The notes: a model not told the origin generated them from the sequence alone. A DNA stretch of 5,959 nt from Solirubrobacteraceae bacterium (GCA_030447005.1 JAUJME010000104.1:1-5959); one strand, 5' to 3'. Counted from the stretch's first letter, positions 1 through 5,959 are shown. Translations and numbers: made by a program.

Positions 1-209
1 TCGATCTGGAGGTGGCGGCGATGAAGGCCGCCGCCTTCGCGTTCTCCACCCGCGGGCGCTACGAGCGTGCCCAGCGGCTCGCGCGCCGCGGTCGGGGGCT
101 CGCGCGCGGGCCGCTGCCGCCGCCGTTCTCGGGCTGGACGACGTCCCGCGAGCTGCCCCGCGTGCCCGACCGGAGCTTCCGCGAGTGGTGGCGTGAGCGC
201 AGCGCGTGA
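1..209 (+). CDS. lutB: LutB, lactate utilization iron-sulfur protein (3' end only)
   Basis: This is the C-terminal tail of a gene that begins before the window; the frame opens at base 3 and ends at the TGA at 207-209, giving about 68 residues. The tail reads DLEVAAMKAAAF, then an Arg-rich stretch, then a GWTTSRELPRVPDRSFREWW ending. That W..(S/R)R(D/E)LP...SFR.WW pattern is typical of the end of LutB/LldF/YkgF proteins. LutB is the ferredoxin-like iron-sulfur subunit of the LutABC complex, which oxidises L-lactate to pyruvate in the cytoplasm. The 4Fe-4S cysteine motifs and the LUD domain would lie upstream and cannot be seen here. The call rests on this short tail plus the directly overlapping lutC. 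The GTG at 12 and the ATG at 21 lie in this frame but are internal codons, not the gene start. Confidence 0.8.
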   Translation, partial: DLEVAAMKAAAFAFSTRGRYERAQRLARRGRGLARGPLPPPFSGWTTSRELPRVPDRSFREWWRERSA

Positions 210-825
210 GACGGTGCTCGGGCGGGTGCGCGCCGCGCTCGCCGACGTGCCGGCGGACGAGTCGCCCGAGGCGGTGCCGGTTGCGCGCGACTACGCCCGC
301 TCGCTGGGTCTCCCTCCGGCGGCGCTGCTCGACGCGTTCGCCGAGCGGGTCGCCGAGTACCGCGCCGTCGTGCACCGCACGGCCGAGGCCGAGCTGGCCG
401 GTGCGCTCGCGCAGGCGTGTGGGCGCCACGAGGCGCGCCGCCTGGCCCTCGCGCCAGGCCTCCCCGCTGCGTGGCGGCCGGCGGGCGTCGAGCTGCTCGA
501 CGGCGACGGCCTCGACCACGCCGCCCTCGACGCCGTCGACGGGGCGCTGACCGGGTGCGCGGGGGCGATCGCGCTGACCGGGACGATCGCGCTCGACGGC
601 GGCGGGCGATCGGGGCGCCGCGCGCTGACGCTGCTGCCCGACCTCCACCTCTGCGTGGTGGAGGCGGCGCAGGTGGTGGGAACGATCGCCGAGCTCCTCG
701 AGCGGCTCGGCTCCGAGCGGCCGCTGACGCTGGTCTCCGGCCCGTCGGCCACCTCCGACATCGAGCTCTCCCGGGTGGAGGGCGTGCACGGTCCGCGCCG
801 GCTCGAGGTCTTCCTCGTCGGCTAG
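193..825 (+). CDS. lutC: LutC, lactate utilization protein C (LUD domain)
   Basis: A complete 210-residue protein, the usual size for LutC/YkgG. It is the LUD-domain (formerly DUF162) subunit that acts with LutA and LutB in oxidation of L-lactate to pyruvate. A variable helical N-terminus (about 1-80) precedes the LUD core. The core shows GCAGAIALTGTIAL at about 121-134, a Gly-rich turn and LLPDLHLCVV near 148-156, then the family signature GPSATSDIE at 183-191 and GVHGP at 197-201, ending RRLEVFLVG. I chose GTG 193 as the start because it puts a short helical N-terminus of normal length before the core and overlaps the lutB end by 17 bp, typical of translational coupling. The open frame extends upstream to an ATG at 67, but that extension would lie wholly inside lutB and reads as low-complexity Arg/Gly sequence. 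No strong Shine-Dalgarno is visible. The TAG stop lies inside a CTAG shared with the opposing methyltransferase gene. Confidence 0.93.
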   Translation: MSAARETVLGRVRAALADVPADESPEAVPVARDYARSLGLPPAALLDAFAERVAEYRAVVHRTAEAELAGALAQACGRHEARRLALAPGLPAAWRPAGVELLDGDGLDHAALDAVDGALTGCAGAIALTGTIALDGGGRSGRRALTLLPDLHLCVVEAAQVVGTIAELLERLGSERPLTLVSGPSATSDIELSRVEGVHGPRRLEVFLVG

Positions 826-1598
826 CGCCGCCCCAGCGCCGCGTAGTGCACCGTGAACGCCCGCTCGACGGCGCGCGGGGCCACCCGCCAGGCGGCGCGG
901 CGGACGCCCGCCTTGAGCGCCGCGCGGGCGCGGGCGGCGCGGTCCTGCGCGAAGAACGCGTGGTGGGCGTAGGGGAGGGGATCCGACAGCTCGGCCCGCA
1001 GGGCCAGGCCCGCGCCCGCGAGGAGGACGTGGACGCCGGTCCGGTCGAAGGCCTGGATGTGGCCGATCCGCTCGGCCTCGGCGCGCTTGGCGGGGCGGCG
1101 GGCCGAGCGGTTGGCCTCGAGGGGCACCTCGACGAGCACCCACTCCGCGACGCGCGCCGCCTCGGCGAGCAGGGCGGCGGGCTCGGGGACGTGCTCGAGG
1201 ACGTGGGAGAGGATCGCCAGGTCGTAGGCGCCGTCGGGCGCGGGCACCCGGGCGCCGTCGAAGGGCTCGACCCGGCGCGCCCTCGGGATGTCGCGGGCGC
1301 GGGCGAGCTCCGCGGCGGGCGCGGAGAGCTCGAAGCCGTCGAGCGCGCGGCCGAGCGCGCGGGCCGAGAGCTCGGCGAGCAGCGCGCCGTCGCCGCATCC
1401 GATCTCCACCACGTCGCGCGGCGCGAAGCCCGCGCGGGCGCACAGCGCGACCGCGTGGTCGGCCTTGCCGCGGGCGCCGAGCGCGCGCCAGCGCCCGAGC
1501 TTCTCGGCGCGGGCGGGATCGGGCTCGGTGTAGCCCTCGGCGTAGAAGCCGGCCAGCTCCTGATTGGCCGCCGACGGGACGCTGGGCGGGCGGGTCAT
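822..1598 (-). CDS. Class I SAM-dependent methyltransferase
   Basis: A 258-residue Rossmann-fold methyltransferase of the Methyltransf_11/23 type. SAM-binding motif I is VVEIGCGDG (63-71), and the acidic residue that should contact the SAM ribose is E90 in GFELS. The next landmarks are YDLAILSHVLEHVPEP (125-140), a typical 'hVlEHv' motif, then VEVPLE (156-161) and GHIQAFDRTGV (179-189). The last resembles the 'GHxxxF' motif common in methyltransferases found with cell-surface polysaccharide or small-molecule genes. The C-terminus (about 215-258) is basic and Ala/Arg-rich with no known domain. The substrate cannot be deduced. The ATG at 1598 is the only plausible start, because the conserved-looking ELAGFYAEGY follows within about 25 residues; no clear Shine-Dalgarno precedes it. 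It stands alone on its strand: convergent with lutC and divergent from the alpha/beta hydrolase across 23 bp. Confidence 0.87.
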   Translation of the reverse strand: MTRPPSVPSAANQELAGFYAEGYTEPDPARAEKLGRWRALGARGKADHAVALCARAGFAPRDVVEIGCGDGALLAELSARALGRALDGFELSAPAAELARARDIPRARRVEPFDGARVPAPDGAYDLAILSHVLEHVPEPAALLAEAARVAEWVLVEVPLEANRSARRPAKRAEAERIGHIQAFDRTGVHVLLAGAGLALRAELSDPLPYAHHAFFAQDRAARARAALKAGVRRAAWRVAPRAVERAFTVHYAALGRR

Positions 1599-1600
1599 GC

Positions 1601-1613
1601 GCCACAGTGTGGC
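1601..1613. promoter_or_regulatory. 13-bp palindrome in the divergent gap (candidate operator)
   Basis: GCCACAGTGTGGC is a perfect inverted repeat with 6-bp arms around one central base. It fills most of the 23-bp gap between the divergent methyltransferase (ATG at 1598) and alpha/beta hydrolase (ATG at 1622). A dyad here could bind a dimeric regulator acting on both genes. It overlaps the alternative GTG start of the hydrolase at 1607. Its role as an operator is inference from position and symmetry only. Confidence 0.35.
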
Positions 1614-1621
1614 GACCGAGC

Positions 1622-2308
1622 ATGCGCCTCCGCCGTCCCCGCCTGCACCAGCGCGCCATCGATCCGCCCGGCGCCGCGCGCGGGACGGTGCTGCTCGTGC
1701 GCGGCGGCGGGTGGTCGGGCTCCGATCCCGGCCGGGTCGACGACCTGCTGGGCCGCTACGGCCCCGCGCTGGCCGCGTGGGGGCGCCGCGCGGTGGCGAT
1801 CGACCTCCCGCCGGAGCGGGCCGGGCTCGAGACCCTGCTCGCGGCCCTCGACCGCGAGGGCGCGACCGCGCTGTGGGGCGAGTCCTCCGGCGGCCACCTG
1901 GCGCTCGTGGCGGCGGCGCGGCGGCCGGCGGTCCGGGCGGTGATCGCGGACTCCGCCCCGCTCGACTTCGGCGCGGCCGCGGCGGCCGGCCGCGACGCCG
2001 GCCAGGGCGAGTGGCGGCGATGGGGGGAGCGCGGGCTCGAGCTCTTCGGCGACGAGCTCGACGCGTGGACGCCGGTGGCGCTGGCGCCGTCGATCGCCGC
2101 GGCGGTCTCGCTCGTGCGCACTCAAGACGACCCGGTGATCCCGCCCGCGCAGGCGGATCTCTACCGGGCGGCGAACCCCGCCGCCCGGCTCCTCTCCCTC
2201 CCGCCCGGCCCGCGCCGGGGCGTGCACGGCTCCATGCCCGCCGACGGCCTCGAGCGCACGATCGCCTTCGCGCTCGAGGGGCTCGCCGGCGCCGAAGCCG
2301 GCGCCTAG
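1622..2308 (+). CDS. Alpha/beta hydrolase (esterase/peptidase-like)
   Basis: A 228-residue cytoplasmic alpha/beta hydrolase fold protein; no signal peptide is visible. TVLLVRGGGW (22-31) matches the oxyanion-hole 'HGGG(W)' segment of acylaminoacyl-peptidase/BD-FAE-like esterases, with Arg where His is usual. The nucleophile elbow is WGESSGGHLAL (85-95) with Ser88. The acid is probably Asp170 in RTQDDPVIPP, with Asp169 as the alternative, and the base is His202 in GVHGS. The triad is therefore complete and in the right order, and the protein is probably active, but the substrate is unknown. The ATG at 1622 is preferred; a GTG at 1607 in the same frame would add five residues and place the start in the palindrome. 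Neither has a clear Shine-Dalgarno. It is a single-gene unit, divergent from the methyltransferase and convergent with the glycosidase, whose stop codon shares the CTAG at 2305-2308. Confidence 0.85.
   Translation: MRLRRPRLHQRAIDPPGAARGTVLLVRGGGWSGSDPGRVDDLLGRYGPALAAWGRRAVAIDLPPERAGLETLLAALDREGATALWGESSGGHLALVAAARRPAVRAVIADSAPLDFGAAAAAGRDAGQGEWRRWGERGLELFGDELDAWTPVALAPSIAAAVSLVRTQDDPVIPPAQADLYRAANPAARLLSLPPGPRRGVHGSMPADGLERTIAFALEGLAGAEAGA
2285..2305. repeat. Tandem GCCGGCGCC repeat/hairpin at the convergent stop codons
   Basis: GCCGGCGCC occurs twice (2285-2293 and 2297-2305) separated by GAA, encoding the hydrolase tail AGAEAGA. The same bases can fold as a perfect 7-bp stem, 2288-2294 with 2299-2305, around an AAGC loop, ending on the shared CTAG. 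It could slow or terminate transcription from either side, but no T-run follows on either strand, so it is not a standard intrinsic terminator. Confidence 0.35.
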
Positions 2309-3870
2309 GGCACCTCGACCTGGCGGCTCGCCACGGTCCCGCCCGTGGCCGGGTCGCGCCACACCGCGCGCCAGATCCCCGAACGCTCCGAGGGGCGCTG
2401 CGCCTCGAAGAAGCCGAGGGCGCTCGTGACCCGGACGGGCTCGCCGACCGTGCGGAACTCGCCGTCGCCCGGCCCGCGGAACTGCAGCGCCACCTCCGAC
2501 GACGTGCCGTTGGGCAGGAAGCGCAGCTGGCCCCAGATCGCCACCGAGTCGCCGGTCGGGGTGACCACCAGCGGCAGCGCGTAGGCGGTCAGCGCCGGCT
2601 TGGGCGTGCCGTCGGCGGTGAACAGCCCGGACTGGTAGGTGAACCAGTAGCGCTTGGTGCCGCGCCGGGCGCCGCGCACGGGAGCGCCGTCCTTGAGCAG
2701 GAACTGCGTCTGGCCGATCACCCGCGGCTCCTGGAAGGCCAGGAAGTCGCCCTCGTTGATGTAGTCCGCCTGGCGCTCGAGCGGGATGCCGCTGAACGGG
2801 TCGGGCGGGTCGGTCTCATAGCCGAACTCGGTGAGCATCGTGTTCAGCCCGGAGCTGATCCGCTTGGTCCTCGCGGCCATCTGGTCGAGCAGCGAGGGGA
2901 GGTCGGCGATGTTGGCCATCGTGATGGAGTCGCGCGCCGCGTCCTGCTGGGAGGGCGGCAGCTCCTTGGTGTACGGGTGGTGCGCCCAGGCGGTGGTCCG
3001 GAAGCGGCCGATCCGGCTGAGGGTCGAGCACCGGCGGGCCTTCGCCGCGCGGCCCGTGTAGCGGCGGCCGTTCGAGCGCAGGCAGAACAGCTCGCGGATG
3101 AACTGCTTGGGCCGGATGGGCGACTTGGCGGTGACGCCGTTGGAGCCGAGCGGGGCGGTCTCGCCGATCAGCACGACGTCGTCCTCGTGGCCCGAGGCGT
3201 CGAGCCCCCGCCGGCCGGAGTGCCAGAGGTCGCGGTACATGACCGGGCTCCACGGGACGCGCTGGCCGTTGCGCCGCTGGTACTGCGGGGTGAGCCAGCC
3301 GCCCTGGTTGGGCTCGTTGTAGATGGACCAGAAGGCGACCCGCGGAAGCTCGGACCGGGTGTCGTTCTCGTCGCGGTAGGTCCCCGAGTAGCGGATGCCG
3401 ACCGCCTTGACGAACTTGGCGAACTCGCGCGCGTTGGGCTTCCAGGTCCGCTGGTTCTCCCGCTCCGCGCGGGGCGCCTTGCCGTGCGCCCACGGCGGGC
3501 CGGGGCCGGTCACGTTGAAGTAGACCCCCATCTTGACGCGCTCCGCTTCGCGGACGAGGCGGTCGTAGCGGTCCCAGTTGCCGGCCGGGTAGGTGCTCGG
3601 GTCGTCGCCGCGGAAGCGGCGGCGCGACGCCTTCGTCCTGCGCGTGTTCTCCGCGGCCACCGACCACAGGACGCTGACGCGGGCGTAGTCGACGCCCAGG
3701 CCCTTCATCCGCTCGAGCGTCAGCCGGCGGGTGGCGTCGCTGCGGTAGAGCAGCTCGTCGTCGTCGACCATGATCGAGATCTGGCTCGGGTTCGCCTGGG
3801 CGGGCGCCGTCGCGGCGGCCGCGGCGAGGAGGGCGAGGAGGAGAACCAGCAGCGTTCGGCGGAGGGGCAT
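2305..3870 (-). CDS. Secreted glycoside hydrolase, clan GH-A-like (GH5/GH39-type TIM barrel)
   Basis: A 521-residue exported protein. Residues 1-26 are a clear Sec signal peptide: RR, a long Leu/Ala core, then cleavage after APAQA. There is no lipobox Cys, so it is probably released. The TIM-barrel part spans roughly 30-400. It shows YARVSVLW (62-69) with the Arg expected in clan GH-A, FNVTGPGPPWAHG, then FWSIYNEPN (180-188) carrying the likely acid/base Glu186. AHHPY (296-300) and LTEFGY (346-351) follow, with Glu348 the likely nucleophile. This Asn-Glu-Pro plus later Glu arrangement is the clan GH-A retaining pattern. Cys263 and Cys281 could form a disulfide. The last 100 or so residues (AIWGQLRFLPNG to the end) look like a beta-sandwich domain. 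The substrate is unknown; a polysaccharide outside the cell is inferred. The ATG at 3870 has a good Shine-Dalgarno, AGAAGG at 3879-3884 with an 8-nt spacer. The gene is visibly less GC-rich than its neighbours. Confidence 0.87.
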   Translation of the reverse strand: MPLRRTLLVLLLALLAAAAATAPAQANPSQISIMVDDDELLYRSDATRRLTLERMKGLGVDYARVSVLWSVAAENTRRTKASRRRFRGDDPSTYPAGNWDRYDRLVREAERVKMGVYFNVTGPGPPWAHGKAPRAERENQRTWKPNAREFAKFVKAVGIRYSGTYRDENDTRSELPRVAFWSIYNEPNQGGWLTPQYQRRNGQRVPWSPVMYRDLWHSGRRGLDASGHEDDVVLIGETAPLGSNGVTAKSPIRPKQFIRELFCLRSNGRRYTGRAAKARRCSTLSRIGRFRTTAWAHHPYTKELPPSQQDAARDSITMANIADLPSLLDQMAARTKRISSGLNTMLTEFGYETDPPDPFSGIPLERQADYINEGDFLAFQEPRVIGQTQFLLKDGAPVRGARRGTKRYWFTYQSGLFTADGTPKPALTAYALPLVVTPTGDSVAIWGQLRFLPNGTSSEVALQFRGPGDGEFRTVGEPVRVTSALGFFEAQRPSERSGIWRAVWRDPATGGTVASRQVEVP

Positions 3871-3906
3871 GCGCGGGGCCTTCTGGGCAGGGAGCGGGCA
3901 GTTCGA

Positions 3907-3928
3907 GGGCGGCCGCGACGGGCCGCCC
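3907..3928 (-). terminator. GC-rich hairpin between two - strand genes (possible terminator or 5'-leader structure)
   Basis: GGGCGGCC (3907-3914) and GGCCGCCC (3921-3928) are perfect 8-bp inverted repeats around a 6-nt loop. They lie in the 103-bp gap between the asparagine-synthetase-like gene and the glycosidase. The hairpin could end the upstream transcript or shape the glycosidase leader. No U-run follows on the - strand, so intrinsic termination would be atypical. I found no convincing -35/-10 pair in this gap. Confidence 0.35.
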
Positions 3929-3973
3929 CCTCGGAACCCGACGGTAGCGAGGAAGTTGTGCGCGCGCGCTGCT

Positions 3974-5662
3974 CTAGCTGCCGCGCAGGCCGGCGAGCGA
4001 CTCCTCGAGCGCGACCGCGCCCGACACGGTGATCGCCGTGTCGGTGGCGCCCGACTCGCCCGCGCGCAGGCCCACGCGGGTCGCGGCCGCCCACCCGGCG
4101 CCCAGCGCCTCGCGGACGATCGCGCCGCCGAGGACCGCCTCCTCGATCCACTCGCGGTACTCCGGCTGCGCCGCCCACAGGTGCGCGAGCGGCCAGGGCG
4201 CCGGCGGCGGGGCGGCCCGGAGGGCGGCGCGGAGCCGCCGCACGGGTCGCGGGACGCCGGCCCGCTGGCGCGGCGGCGCAGGCGGGAGCGGCAGGCCGCC
4301 GGCGTGGCGGCGCAGGAACGCGCGGTGAAAGCCGTCGGAGACCCGCGCGCGGGCCGGGAGGGAGACGAGCGCGGCGGCCACCGCCGGGTGGGTGAAGGCG
4401 TGGACGGGGACGGCGGCCAGGCGCGGGAGCGTGCCGCGCCCCCACCGCGTCATCCGCTGCTCGGCGTAGAGGACGTCGAGGGCCCGCCAGCCTCGCGCGC
4501 CGTGGCCCGCCGCCTCGGCGATCCAGGCGGCGGCGCGGCCGCGCACCGCGGCGCGGGCGGCCTCGTGCGCCGCGGCGATCCGCGCGTCGGGGCGGAAGGC
4601 GCGCTCGAGCTGGCGCTGCGACGGCTCGGCGTGGTTGGCGGCCTGCCAGCGCCAGTAGAACGCCCGCGCGGTCTCGCCGCCGGCGCCGGTCAGGAGCGCC
4701 GGGGCGCCCCGCGGCGCCGGCACGGCGCCGAAGCCCGACGTCAGCCCCATGCCCTCCGTCCAGCGGGCCTCCGCGCGGGCGCGCTCGAGCGCGGTGCCGG
4801 GCGCGGCCTCCACGAGGGGGAGCGCCTCGTGGGCCAGCCCGAGCCGGGCCGCCGCCTCGGCACCGCCCGCCACGTCGGCGGGATCGAGGCCCCAGGTGAA
4901 CGCGCGCGGCGGCCGCCCGATCCGCTCCATCGCGGCGGCGACCACCAGCGAGTCCAGGCCGGCGGTCAGCCCGAGCGCGGCGCCGGCGGGCGCGCGCGCC
5001 GCGAGCGACGGGAGCAGCGCCGCCTCGGCCGCCGCTCCCGCCTCCTCCTCGGGCACCGTCGCCCAGCGATCGCGCGCGGGCCAGTAGGAGCGCCGGCGCG
5101 CGCCGTGCGCGCCGACCTCGGCGACGGTCGCGGGCGCGACCGCCCGCACGCCGCGCAGCAGCGTGTCCGTCCCGCCCACGAAGCCGAGCGCCGCGAGCTC
5201 GGGCAGCCGGCGCGGGTCGAGCTCGGCCCGGCCGTCGGCGAGCCAGGCGCAGGCGACGGCGTGAGTGGCCAGCGCGCCGCCGGCGGCGTAGAGCGCGGTC
5301 GGCGGCCCCGGCCCGCCGGCCACCCGCACCCCCTCGCGCCCGCGCGCGAACAGGGCGGCGAAGGGCGGCAGCCCGCGGAGCGCGCCGTCGCCCGCCGCCG
5401 CCAGGCGCGCCCCGTCGGCCAGCGCGGCGGGAGGCGGCTCGCCCCACCACGCGAGCCCCGCCTCCCGCCACGACCGCTCCAGGCGCGCCGCCTCGGCCTC
5501 GGTGAACGCGACCCACCCGACGGCCGCTCCCGCGCCCGCCGCGTGGCACGCCGAGCGCTCCGGCGTCGCGCCGAGCGGCGCGTAGTAGCCGGCGAGCGCC
5601 TCCAGGCGCGCCGCCGCGAGCGCCGCGGCCGGCCCGCCGACCGCGAACAGGCAGGCGAGCAC
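3974..5662 (-). CDS. Asparagine-synthetase-like protein with degenerate glutaminase half
   Basis: A 562-residue protein in the AsnB/beta-lactam-synthetase superfamily. The C-terminal ATP-pyrophosphatase domain starts near 215. Its PP-loop is LTAGLDS (232-238; standard is SGG(L/I)DS), a variant I associate with asparagine-synthase-related proteins, and TGAGGETAR (325-333) stands where AsnB has its G-G-DE segment. This domain should adenylate a carboxylate for amidation. The N-terminal half keeps the back part of the class II glutaminase fold: a ..TALYAAGGALATHA.. segment, LDPRRLPELAALGFV, and a run ending in RRRSYWP near 194. It lacks the key N-terminal features. The protein begins MLACLFAVGG instead of MCGI.., and no RGPD or NGEIYN motif is visible, so glutamine hydrolysis is doubtful. 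GTG 5662 is the longest start in the frame; upstream is the in-frame sodA stop. No clear Shine-Dalgarno is seen. It probably shares a transcript with sodA, 21 bp upstream. The product is unknown. Confidence 0.82.
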   Translation of the reverse strand: MLACLFAVGGPAAALAAARLEALAGYYAPLGATPERSACHAAGAGAAVGWVAFTEAEAARLERSWREAGLAWWGEPPPAALADGARLAAAGDGALRGLPPFAALFARGREGVRVAGGPGPPTALYAAGGALATHAVACAWLADGRAELDPRRLPELAALGFVGGTDTLLRGVRAVAPATVAEVGAHGARRRSYWPARDRWATVPEEEAGAAAEAALLPSLAARAPAGAALGLTAGLDSLVVAAAMERIGRPPRAFTWGLDPADVAGGAEAAARLGLAHEALPLVEAAPGTALERARAEARWTEGMGLTSGFGAVPAPRGAPALLTGAGGETARAFYWRWQAANHAEPSQRQLERAFRPDARIAAAHEAARAAVRGRAAAWIAEAAGHGARGWRALDVLYAEQRMTRWGRGTLPRLAAVPVHAFTHPAVAAALVSLPARARVSDGFHRAFLRRHAGGLPLPPAPPRQRAGVPRPVRRLRAALRAAPPPAPWPLAHLWAAQPEYREWIEEAVLGGAIVREALGAGWAAATRVGLRAGESGATDTAITVSGAVALEESLAGLRGS

Positions 5663-5683
5663 GCCGCGGCGCCGCCGCTCAGC

Positions 5684-5959
5684 TCACGCGACCGCGCTGT
5701 GGCGCTCGGCGACCCGGTCCCAGTCGATCGTGTTGAACCACGCCTCGAGGTAGTCCGGGCGGCGGTTCTGGTACTTGAGGTAGTACGCGTGCTCCCAGAC
5801 GTCGACGCCCAGCAGCGGCGTCTGGCCCTGGGAGATCGGGTTGTCCTGGTTGAGCGTCGAGACGACCGCGAGACCCGAGCCGTCGTGCACGAGCCACGCC
5901 CAGCCCGAGCCGAAGCGCGCGATGCCGGTCTCCTTGACCTTCGTCCTGAAGTCGGCGAA
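5684..5959 (-). CDS. sodA: Superoxide dismutase, Mn/Fe family (C-terminal part; 5' end outside window)
   Basis: The last 91 residues of a superoxide dismutase, running in from the right edge with the frame open at base 5959. It converts superoxide to oxygen and hydrogen peroxide, normally in the cytoplasm. It shows [10 protein letters not shown], then NQDNPISQG, then the family signature [18 protein letters not shown], in which Asp and His of D-x-W-E-H are two of the four metal ligands; the other two lie outside the window. The Gln in NQD sits where Mn-type enzymes place the active-site Gln, which favours Mn or cambialistic use over pure Fe (inference). The end [18 protein letters not shown] is normal in length, so the enzyme looks intact. 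The gene stops 21 bp before the asparagine-synthetase-like gene on the same strand, which suggests co-transcription. The symbol sodA follows from the Mn-type reading; sodB or plain sod is possible. Confidence 0.95.
   Translation of the reverse strand, partial: FADFRTKVKETGIARFGSGWAWLVHDGSGLAVVSTLNQDNPISQGQTPLLGVDVWEHAYYLKYQNRRPDYLEAWFNTIDWDRVAERHSAVA

Noticed and set aside
67..192. Upstream extension of lutC to the ATG at 67
   Set aside because: It would lie entirely inside the lutB tail and gives Arg/Gly-rich sequence unlike a LutC N-terminus; GTG 193 gives the normal length.
642..664. Perfect 8-bp inverted repeat CCTCCACC/GGTGGAGG with a 7-nt loop inside lutC
   Set aside because: It lies within codons for the conserved LHLCVVE segment with no nearby gene boundary, so it is best explained by coding constraint and GC bias.
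417..1943. 508-codon + strand frame crossing lutC and the methyltransferase
   Set aside because: It is the shadow of three real genes with clear motifs; its product is low-complexity and Arg/Ala/Gly-rich.
1595..2362. 255-codon - strand frame antisense to the alpha/beta hydrolase
   Set aside because: Low-complexity; the + frame has a full Ser-Asp-His triad.
3931..3973. TACCGT as a possible -10 box for the glycosidase on the - strand
   Set aside because: No matching -35 element was found at the right spacing and a single hexamer is too weak.
1564..4032. Very long + strand open frame (822 codons) antisense to the glycosidase
   Set aside because: It overlaps the whole well-supported glycosidase and parts of the hydrolase in other frames. 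Its product is low-complexity Arg/Ala/Gly/Val-rich with no motif, and long antisense frames are expected in very GC-rich DNA.
3720..5549. 609-codon - strand frame overlapping the asparagine-synthetase-like gene and the glycosidase start
   Set aside because: Its sequence is an Arg/Gly/Ala run without domains, while the other frame holds a PP-loop protein.

Overview
The window is very GC-rich DNA. Genes are packed almost without gaps, start on GTG or ATG, and encode Ala/Arg/Gly-rich proteins. This points to a high-GC actinobacterium. The wording of the secreted glycosidase and the overall composition make me think of Thermoleophilia/Solirubrobacterales, but that is inference from memory and no marker gene is present. 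Seven protein genes account for nearly all bases. The only non-coding stretches are about 23, 103 and 21 bp, and I saw no tRNA, rRNA, CRISPR array or insertion sequence.

Left part, + strand: the 3' end of lutB (iron-sulfur subunit of the lactate-oxidising LutABC system) overlaps the start of a complete lutC by 17 bp, as expected in a lut operon. Middle: three genes alternate in direction. A class I SAM-dependent methyltransferase (-) faces lutC tail to tail. It diverges from an alpha/beta hydrolase (+) across only 23 bp that contain a 13-bp palindrome. The hydrolase then meets a secreted clan GH-A-type glycoside hydrolase (-) tail to tail. In both tail-to-tail pairs the two stop codons share one palindromic CTAG.

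Right part, all - strand and read from the right edge: the C-terminal 91 residues of a Mn/Fe superoxide dismutase, then 21 bp later an asparagine-synthetase-like protein whose glutaminase half appears degenerate, then a 103-bp gap with a GC-rich hairpin, then the glycoside hydrolase.

The genes do not form one obvious pathway. Lactate oxidation (lut) and superoxide detoxification (sod) are housekeeping or stress functions. The methyltransferase, asparagine-synthetase-like protein and secreted glycosidase are families that also occur around surface polysaccharide or natural-product metabolism, but nothing here proves a joint role. I found no convincing new system. The points most worth following are the asparagine-synthetase-like protein coupled to sodA, the CTAG-sharing convergent junctions, and the palindrome in the very short divergent gap.
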